Origin: Cristatella mucedo
Lineage: Eukaryota; Bryozoa; Phylactolaemata; Cristatellidae
Assembly (NCBI GenBank): GCA_009760855.2
Contig: WPIO01000008.1
Location: 5,897,501 to 5,961,500 of the forward strand
Direction of reading: 5' to 3'
DNA length: 64,000 nt
Program-made: the position numbers and the translations under genes
Shown: piece by piece, positions 56,590 through 64,000 of the stretch
How positions within the stretch are numbered: position 1 is the stretch's first letter
Layout: each line of letters begins with the position of its first letter
Notes under the pieces: generated by a model
Database searches by the model: none
What the model was told of the DNA's origin: nothing
The model's input: the letters and a program-made list of their open reading frames with translations, nothing else

Positions 56590-57250
56590 AGGCTCGCCAG
56601 TCACGTTGATGTCATTCCTTTTTTAACCGTTGTCAGCTTGTTTTTTAATTTTATTATTTTATTAACTCGGAGTCTCGCTCTCAGCGTTACGTTGCGCCGT
56701 CGAAGGGAGGCCATCTTGGACCGCCGCTGCCGCGGCTGCAGGGGCTCCTCTCGTACCTGGTCATCGTCTCTCGTCAAAGTGGCGCAGCGCTGCTGTGCTA
56801 GCCATGTGCTGAATTTACAATATCTAATAATACACTCAAAAACTGCGATTAGAACCGAATCCTAGTGAGCAGTAAGCAATAGCAAGCAGCGGCAAACTAG
56901 TGGAACCGGTGCTAACAGGTACGATTCTAATGCCGAGAGTCGGGGACCTCGGCGCAGCATCGAGTTTCCTCTCTTCGCAGTATACGTGTAAGCGTTCGGA
57001 CGAACTAATAAGGCATGTCAACAGCTGGCGGCAAGCGAACACTTCCGGCGAGCGAAGATTGACGCTTCAACGAGTTGGCGCGCTCGTCTACGGGGCGAGC
57101 GAGTACTAATAAAAAGAGCAAGAAGAAAAACCAGTCTCCGTCAACTCAAATGTGCTGTACAGAAAGCGCATCTATATGGTTATTGATAACATGCACAGCA
57201 TCAGCTTGCATGAGAGCCAAAAGGAAACGGTCGCTAAGCGCCAGCGAAGC
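56590..57250. other. 3' flank of the propeller gene
   Basis: Probable 3' untranslated region, AT-rich at 56630-56660, with an AATAAA at 57108-57113 that could serve polyadenylation. No other gene is recognised. Confidence 0.45.
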
Positions 57251-57257
57251 TTAATTC

Positions 57258-57270
57258 ACACTCACACACG

Positions 57271-57315
<45 letters not shown>

Positions 57316-57474
57316 ACACGCACACATACACACGCACAGACACGCACACACACACACACAGACACACACACACACACACACAGACACACACACACACACA
57401 CGCACACGCACACGCTCACGCGCACATGCACATGCGCGCGAGCACATGCACACGCACGCGCACATATGCACACT
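57258..57474. repeat. Imperfect (CA)n array
   Basis: CA repeats are interrupted by GACA, CGCA and TACA units and fade into CGCACATGCA-type sequence. The His-Thr and Val-Cys open frames are artefacts. Confidence 0.97.
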
Positions 57475-57479
57475 CATTT

Positions 57480-58410
57480 TACTTAATTCATACTACGCCC
57501 GGGCGTGGAAGCGCAGGCCATTATCGCGGCCGGCCCGGGGGGGGGAAGCGGTGGGTGGACATATACATGTCCAAGGGCATGGCATTGCTTAAGCGCTACG
57601 GTCACTCATGCAAAGACTGTTGTTTTCTGGGGACTGGGGAAGAAATGACTTTTCTTAAGACCCGTACGCTCGCGGGGGGATGGTCCAAAGAACGCGACTG
57701 GGCCAAGCGCGCGCTCGCCGGAAGCTCTCGCGCGCTCGCGCGTTTCAGGCACACGCCGGGGCGTGCTTTTAGCGCAAGCGGACTTGGAAAGATAAAAAAA
57801 AAGGGGGGGCGACGTAATACCGGGCGTCAGCAGCGACATTGTCCCAAACCTTGGCGCAGGGCGTGCTCCAGCATGCAGCTCAGCTCGCAGTTCGCTAGTT
57901 GGCTGGCTGAAGCGGACCAACGTGGGACCGAGCGGGTCGCACGGTCGCCGCTCAGCTGCCTGCGAGAGAGCGATAAAGCGGCGAGAGAGCGCTCGCGTGG
58001 ACGCTCCAAATTGCCTCTAATTAGTCGTCACTTTAACACTCAGGACCAATTGACCGCCGCATGCTGCTGCGGTCGAACTCGTTTTGCGCTACGTCGGAAG
58101 ATTTTTTGAGCCGGGTCACGCCTACAGGTGGCCGGAGCTGTCGTCTGCTTGCTTCCTTGCTTGGTGTCGTTTCTCTTTCTGTCGGGGCGCCGAGGACAGC
58201 TCGAGCCGCCTCCGCCGCGGCGAGGGCGAGTGAAGCTCGCTCTTTCGACTTGCTTATTGACCGTCAAAACGTGGCTGCCCGTCTGCAAACATCTATACAA
58301 TGCACACGGTTCGCTAACTCGCCTCGCCGTCTGCTACAATAGGCTGGCTCGGAAAAGGTCAAGGTTCCGCCATCCCCTTGATAAGCCCTCAAAAGAGTTC
58401 TCTCTCCACA
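57480..58410. other. Intergenic stretch, no gene recognised
   Basis: GC-rich DNA with G runs near 57536-57546 and 57801-57807 has long open frames on both strands (57426-58109, 57606-57920) without domains or splice support. Confidence 0.4.
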
Positions 58411-58414
58411 CACG

Positions 58415-58418
58415 CACG

Positions 58419-58476
<58 letters not shown>
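58415..58476. repeat. (CA)n microsatellite
   Basis: A CGCG-containing start gives way to a pure CA run ending in CATATGCATGCATATA. Confidence 0.97.
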
Positions 58477-58479
<3 letters not shown>

Positions 58480-58610
58480 GCATGCATATATACATACATA
58501 ACTCTTTGTCTTCGGAGCACGGACGTGCGACCGCAATTAGCCTCCCGCCTACGCCTGGCTGCATCTTCTTTGATCGAACTTGCATTTAAATCAAAAATTA
58601 AAAATAAAAA

Positions 58611-58762
58611 GATTTAACAGCCACATTTGTATAGTGGCAGAACTAAAGGGCTATCACTGTGGCTTGCAGTTGGTAATAGTGGAACGCCACTGCAGGAATC
58701 GGACCAGCGACCTCAGACGTATAGAGCGAGCACCTTACCTCCTGGACTATTACAGCCTTAAA
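58611..58762 (-). mobile_element. SINE-2 copy
   Basis: On the minus strand AGGAGGTAAGGTGCTCGC and GGTCCGATTCCTGCAG are the box regions. The body gives GCCACAGTGATAGCCCTTTA and the CTGTTAAATC end. A stretch in mid-body is altered. Confidence 0.75.
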
Positions 58763-58769
58763 GCCGTGT

Positions 58770-59550
58770 AGATAAGATGCGACCGACGCAATCGATACGG
58801 TCACCGGAGGGGAAGGGTAATGAATGAGAAGCGAGTAACACATCTGTAAAGCGCGTAGCAACGGGGGGGGGGCGCCTGCGAACTGAGTTGCTGAATAAAT
58901 CGCACCGGAGGGGCATGGGGACAGATAGACGCACCACTTTTTTTGCATCAGAATATTCAAAATTTAGCTTTCCGATTACATGCGATCATTCTTTCTCGAT
59001 TTAATAGCGGTCGTATTGCCTTTGTCTGAGGTAACGAGCGCGCTCGAAAGATGCTAGCGAACCATGTCGGCAGCGAGGGTGCGGCGCTGCTCCACGGCCT
59101 TTACCGGAGGGGCGCTCGGTCGCAGCCGGAGACCAGACGACAGCGCAGCGGCGAGTGGCGCGCAGTCTCAGCAGACCGCGAGCTGCTGCGTGTCGCCGCC
59201 TGCGACTACTCGCCGTAGTCAGAGGCGGAGGATCGTTGCCTGCGCTGGTGACCGAAGTGCGATTAAAGCGGCGCCTGCCTTTTACGAAAGTTAAAATATC
59301 GTCTGTCTGTCAGCCAGCAAATGGGGCAATGCGGCGCGAAATGCTGCCGAGCGACACTTGAGCCTTCCGTCATCATACGGGCGTTGCTAGGTCTACTGCT
59401 TGGCTTCCGAATGCCTGTCATGGCGGCCCAACCACTAAGGAAAGCTGAAAAAGGTCAAAGAGCAAAACGACGACCCCCCTAGTGCTGTCCATCTGTGTGC
59501 ATTAAGTGAGCGAATGAAAAAGTCTTTTAGCCAAGTCCTACCGTGAAGTT
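58770..59550. other. Intergenic stretch, no gene recognised
   Basis: GC-rich around 59050-59280 with Arg/Ala frames and a G run near 58864. No gene is supported. Confidence 0.45.
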
Positions 59551-59689
59551 GGTTTTTCGAGTCTCTCATCGACGAGATTATGCTTTTGCCATTCATTTTA
59601 AGCTAGACGTGCCCTTTAGTGTAAGGCCAAGGTCAGCAAAACGACGGAAGCGATTAGGTCGGATCCACATCGAGGCTGCTACAGGGTTG

Positions 59690-61310
59690 AGAGCGGCTTC
59701 ACTTCTTATAAGCAAAAGCTTTGCGCTACGGTCTGAGCATTGAACAAGATTCCATAGGCAACCTGAAACTACGAGAAAGAATGCTAAGCAGCTGGTAGCA
59801 CACATGGAAAGGAATGAAATTTCAGAAAATTTCAATTTTTTCAAGCGGCAGCACTCCACTGAAATTACTCTCCTCCGTGTTACCAACGACATCCTATCCA
59901 TCAACGGAGACGAGAATGTCACTGCCCTAGCTCTGCTAGATCTATCAGCTGCCGTCTGCACAATTGATCACCATGTCCTACTTGAACTTTTGAGAACAAC
60001 GATCGGTGTTGCAGACGAGGCACTGGCGTGGCTTACATCGTACTTGTCTGATCGTGTTCGATCAGTGTCGCGTGGGGGTCAGGTCTCATCAACCAGACCA
60101 GTCACCTGTGGGGTCACTCAAGGGTCCGTCCTCGGTCTCTTGCTGTTATTCATTTATAATCAAACTCTGGGAAAAGTGATTAAGGCCCATGGAATAAGAT
60201 ACCACTTGTATGCTGATGATACTCAGCTGTATTTGTCATTCAAACCACCAGAATCTGCTGCCGCAAATGATAAACTGAATGTCCGCCTTGCTGACATTTC
60301 ATTCTGGATGTAGGAGAATTTCGTGAAACTAAACGACGATAAAACTGAACTGCTGCTCATAGGACACCCTAAGCGTGTGGCTGGATTAGAAGGCTTTGCT
60401 TTTCTAATAGGTGATGCTGTTGTGCGACCGTCGTCTTTGACAACTGCTTAAATCTTAAAAGCTTCGTTCAGAAGACTGCTTCTACAGCTAGCCATCACGT
60501 CCAATCCACATCTAAGGTTAGAAACTGTCTTACACATTGGCTTGCAAAAAAGTTAACTAGCTCCTTAGTTCTGTGTGGGCCAGATTATTGTAATTCTCTT
60601 TTGGCTGAGCTACCGACAAAGGTTACTGGGCGATAGTTGCTGCCTATGAACATAGCAAATGTAAAGCGCCTAGAAAGAGATTAAGTTCTCTGAGGGCGCT
60701 TTATCAAGTGCAATATTATTATTATTATTATTATGGCTGCAAGGTTAGTTTGAAAATCCAAGAGGTTTGACCATGTGTCTTCTTTTCTAAAAGATCTAGG
60801 ATGGCTGCCGGTTGATAAACAGATGCAGAGAAAAGTTCTTACGTTGACCCACAAGACGCGCCAACGCATGGCTCATCCGTACCTAGCTGAATTGCTGCAC
60901 CAGTTTCAGCTTCCTCGTGCTCTCCGGTCCTGTATGAACTTTATTAGCTGTCCCATTCCTTCGCATAAGAACCGTTGGTGACAGAAGCTTTTACTCTGCA
61001 GGTCCTAGACTGTGGATCTTACTTCCAAGATTCTTACGCAACGGCAACTACTCTTCAGCTACCGATTATGGCACATCCTTTCCAGCCGTCACGAGCTGCT
61101 AATTCCATGTTACTGATTACCTTAACTGCTCTCCTGACTCAGGTAAGCTTTCCACTTTCTCTTTGTTGAGTGAGATGGTTCGTTGGCTGCCGAATGCATA
61201 CCGAAAGCTGCTTAGGCTGTGAGCACCCAATAGAAAACTCTTCTGCATAACACCCACATCGTCTTTGTGGCTTTGTGGAGTTACAGACGGAGATAAATTA
61301 CATAGATGGG
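59690..61310 (+). pseudogene. LINE family B, reverse transcriptase to 3' end
   Basis: This is a second, distinct L2/CR1-type LINE. A degraded stretch at 59690-59800 gives the AKQLVAHMERNE region. The RT follows with HSTEITLLRVTNDILS, ALALLDLSAAVCTIDHHVLL, YLSDRVRSV, VTQGSVLG, an intact YADDTQLYLSF box at about 60209-60240 and, past a stop at 60311, KLNDDKTELLLIGHP. A family A tail is inserted at 60651-60734. Coding resumes as AARLV, SFLKDLGWLPVDKQMQRKVL and a SFYSAGPRLW-like C-terminus near 60985. The 3' end GGAGTTACAGACGGAGATAA differs from family A. The usual Phe-Asp of SAAFD reads Val-Cys here. Stops and frameshifts make it inactive. Its tail recurs at 13645, 31808 and 45025. Confidence 0.88.
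60651..60734 (+). mobile_element. LINE family A tail nested in LINE family B
   Basis: AGCAAATGTAAAGCGCCTAG, AAAGAGATTAAGTTCTCTGA, GGGCGCTTTATCAAGTGCAA and an ATT run split the family B coding sequence between ..LLPMN and MAARLV.. . There is no clear target duplication. Confidence 0.88.
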
Positions 61311-61669
61311 AACACCACCTGATCAGCTAGCTTAAATTTACTTGGAGCAGACAAAGACAGTTCGGCGGGAGGGCTTTCGAACTCTAAACTCATCTTTCAG
61401 ATTTGAAGTCGTGGCACGTCTATCGTCGAAAGAATTCTGTTCATAAAAAAAGACGTACGTATCTTCCGAGATAGTAATCGCAGCTCCTGAATTATAAGTG
61501 CCAGAAGCAGCCAGTTAGGCGATAATCTACGGTCAAGCGTGGCATGCAAGCTGAAGTAATGTGAATAGTCAACCAGTTTTGCTCTAGCTTTTGCACCTCT
61601 CAGCAGTTGAGCTCTAGACGTTTAGCCAGGCTGCTGGAGTTTCGCCATTTAGCCGGTCGGCAGTTCAAT

Positions 61670-61795
61670 GGTACTCTGGGTGCCGCACGTGAGTTGTACA
61701 CCACGGCTGATTCTGGACGCTTGTAATCGTCCTTCACTGTCGAATAGACTTTTCCACGCTATGGATATCAACTTGTTATGATAAGCCACGGGGAT
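61670..61795. repeat. Dispersed repeat, copy 2 (partner at 12812-12955)
   Basis: This copy contains TACTCTGGGTGCCGCACGTG, TGTACACCACGGCTGATTCT, CACTGTCGAATAGACTTTTC and TGTTATGATAAG, in the same order as in the partner. Confidence 0.6.
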
Positions 61796-61799
61796 GACA

Positions 61800-62700
61800 T
61801 CGAGATAAAAGCGAAGGACAAAAAGCACAGACAACAGCGCGCCCCGACAAAAGTGAACTGAGCTAGCACCCTGACACATTCGCTCACGACAAAAGCGTGC
61901 AGTAATAACATTTGTTTAGTATTTGATTTAATTGATTTGATTTAATTTATAGTATTTGATTTAACCGGCTTGTTATCTTCCAAATCAATTACTATTTTAC
62001 CAAAAAGAGACCAATATTGCATTGTACAACTGGCTTGGAAGTCGGAATATTAGTCCAGCTTCGTCATGTATTAACAACGCAAACTCTGATTCCGGCAAAT
62101 ACCATGTCAGATTTTGAGAAAGTCAGTCAGAATGCCCGTTCAACCATCTTTCTGGAGCACAGCTATTTGAATTCTTGTTTCATCTTGGCCAGATTATTTG
62201 GCACAAGGTCAGGATTTCAATCTTGCAACAGAATATCGTGACAACGAATACCTGCGAAAGTATGTCAAATTAGTTTTAGCACTGAACTAAGTTCTTATAG
62301 TGGATATTCCTGCTGCTTTTGACGAATTGGTCGATGACTGCCCTCATCTAACGGTACTATTGATCAACTACTAGGAAAACGTATACATTGGCAGACAGCT
62401 AAGAGGTCGATGTGCAAATCCAAGGTTTAATTTACAGCTGTTGAGTTTTTGGTATCCCACGAATAACAGCGATACTGCCGCCATTTCCACAATAAACATC
62501 AGAATACTGCGGTTTGGATTCCAAATTGCACAGAACGGTACTACGGGTTTACCCACTAAATTTCATGCAATCACGCTTGTGCGTTCTCTGACTGTGGCCT
62601 CAAATGACCCTGGTCAGTCAGCCTAGCTTCACATTCCAAAGCTTATACAGCTGCCATTTCCAAAAAATTTCAATTCCAAATTACAGAGAACAGTATGAAT
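61800..62700. other. Mostly unassigned; faint LINE-like trace
   Basis: Near 62298 the plus strand gives VDIPAAFDELVDDCP, reminiscent of the RT motif LDLSAAFDTVDH, but nothing else around it confirms a LINE. Otherwise AT-rich and featureless. Confidence 0.3.
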
Positions 62701-62715
62701 ATCATTATTGTAAAT

Positions 62716-62750
62716 AAAAAATAAATAAATAAATATATATATATATTTTT
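62716..62750. repeat. (AAAT)n-(AT)n microsatellite
   Basis: A short AAATAAATAAAT run passes into ATATATATATAT. Confidence 0.9.
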
Positions 62751-62893
62751 AGACCAGCATTCCTTTAAATAATATTTTCGCGCTTTTTATACGCCCGCTT
62801 TAGTCCAGCAAACTTTTGTCAGGCTACCTGATTTGATACTTGCTAGAGAGCCAATGAAGCTCGCGAAGAAGTGGTTTAGTGCTGGAAGCTGAG

Positions 62894-63005
62894 CCATTGA
62901 GGCCAGCAGATCATACATTGACAGCACGTCAGACATTGACAGCAGGTCAAGACAGTGACAGCAGGTCAGACATTGATTTCGCCATTGAGGCCAGCAGGTC
63001 AGACG
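62894..63005. repeat. Degenerate 19-20-bp tandem repeat
   Basis: Units like CATTGACAGCAGGTCAGA recur about five times, interleaved with an ATTGAGGCCAGCAG variant at both ends. Confidence 0.7.
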
Positions 63006-63009
63006 GGCT

Positions 63010-63725
63010 GCTCAGTTGTTCACTATTTGTGGATGATTGAGGGCACAGGAACGGAGTTCTGAATATAGGAAATTGCAGAAATCTAGGCGCGATATCTCAA
63101 ACAAGTGAACATGTTTTAGTGTCTTACTCTTGTCTAAGCATGCCCAGATTTTTGCAATGTTTCTCAGCTTAAAGTAGTTCGACTTGACAGTAGAAGCAAT
63201 ATGCTCATCCAACAAAAATTCATTTTGGAACAGCACCCTGTGATAAAGGGCAGCCGTGATTGAAGCGATGCTAGGTGAACCAGTAAATCTTGAGGGCGAA
63301 GTCATGCAACCGTCGTGTAAGCATTAGGCTAGCCCATACCAATAAGGTTGGTTTTATCATAGCTAAGCTTATGGAAGTTAATAGCCATTAAATGTCAGCT
63401 GATCAAGCAGCCTCCTGTACATACCGGCAGCGAGTCTTGGCAGTTCACCCAGCTTGCAGCAGGCAATTAAGAATTGTCTACTGCGGGACTAGAACCTGCG
63501 ACCTAGATCGTGAAGAATGAGCACCTTGCCCCAGAGACAAGACCCAGAGACTAAGACCCCGGAGAACCTTTCAAGTGCTCGTGTTGTCGTTGCAGGCTGC
63601 AAGTGAATCAAGTTTGTCGTACGGGGGCTAGTCATAAAAGAATCGAAGGTTAGGTAGAGCTGAGTGCAGTTGGCGTAATAGGTGTAATCGGTCGAGCTGA
63701 GTGTAATCGAAACCACGAGCCTCCC
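63010..63725 (-). pseudogene. LINE relic on the minus strand, split by SINE-2
   Basis: On the minus strand, in order: YYANCTQLYLTFDSFMTSP near 63690-63635 (RT active-site region with YADD decayed to YANC), then the SINE-2 insertion at 63540-63400. Next come NFHKLSYDKTNLIGMG near 63385-63335, VLFQNEFLLDEHIASTVKSN, YFKLRNIAKIWACLDKS and ISRLDFCNFLYSELRSCA, ending near 63012. Family A and B share this motif order. The LDEHIASTVKS form is somewhat nearer A, but divergence is high. The copy lacks its 3' end. Confidence 0.75.
63400..63540 (-). mobile_element. SINE-2 copy inside the LINE relic
   Basis: On the minus strand TCTGGGGCAAGGTGCTCATT and GGTTCTAGTCCCGCAG are the box regions. The body follows with GACAATTCTTAATTGCC, GCAAGCTGGGTGAACTG, and a GGAGGCTGCTTGATCAG end. 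Confidence 0.75.
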
Positions 63726-63886
63726 TGTACCTCTACAATAATGAGCTGGTGAGGCTGATGAAGAGAAGAAAGCAAGCGAGTTAGCTTCGCTACTCTGGTG
63801 CGGGGGTCGGGAGAGCACTTGAAGAAGCGCGAGAGCCTTTGCAAGCTTTGATCGGTGAGTAATTAGCCAGAACTGCCTGCGGCGAA

Positions 63887-63996
<110 letters not shown>

Positions 63997-64000
63997 ACAA

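Noticed and set aside
62298-62345. LINE reverse transcriptase motif (AAFDELVDD)
   Set aside because: Only one short motif is present, without neighbouring RT landmarks.

Overview
This is nuclear DNA of an animal, most likely an invertebrate. The evidence is a few genes split by short GT-AG introns (about 113 to 156 bp), L2/CR1-type non-LTR retrotransposons whose 3' ends run into (ATT)n, tRNA-derived SINEs, long dinucleotide arrays and CpG-rich islands. Nothing looks bacterial or organellar. I cannot name the phylum. SINE and LINE 3' tails of this kind are familiar from marine invertebrates, but that is an impression, not proof.

Layout. 1-29 kb is gene-poor. It holds LINE family A pieces (11-162, 868-1112, 9620-10803, 11484-11930, 14918-15352, 16449-16700, 20170-20577, 22525-22992, 24445-25174), SINEs, an 11-bp minisatellite (7690-8103), 13-bp, 59-bp and 19-bp tandem repeats, and two unproven small secreted-protein ORFs (15395-15721 minus, 21167-21478 plus). 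29.6-30.6 kb carries a convincing three-exon gene for a secreted cysteine-containing protein, apparently frameshifted near its C-terminus. 31-34 kb has a Helitron-like coding scrap, two copies of a roughly 240-bp repeat and a candidate last exon of another gene (32247-32507). 34-41 kb is mostly repeats, including the longest family A LINE (36060-37494), whose reverse-transcriptase active site is mutated. 41997-42611 is a MITE with 21-bp inverted ends and a TAA duplication. Just beyond it lies a two-exon gene for a 99-residue single-pass membrane protein (42713-43125, minus).

44-51 kb is dominated by GA-rich arrays, a CCG/CAG tract and a CpG-rich stretch. 53.3-54.3 kb is a decayed mobile-element-type gene. 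55.2-56.6 kb holds the best gene of the window, a two-exon secreted protein with beta-propeller-like repeats and a TATA box. 57-64 kb is again repeat territory: a second L2-like LINE (family B, 59690-61310) with a family A tail inserted into it, a third LINE relic on the minus strand interrupted by a SINE, and terminal GT/GA arrays.

The three solid host genes do not form a recognisable pathway. Two encode secreted proteins and one a small membrane protein. The strongest system-level observation is the mobile-element community: SINE-1 ends in the same tail as LINE family A, which suggests that the LINE mobilised it, and nested insertions give a partial order of activity.
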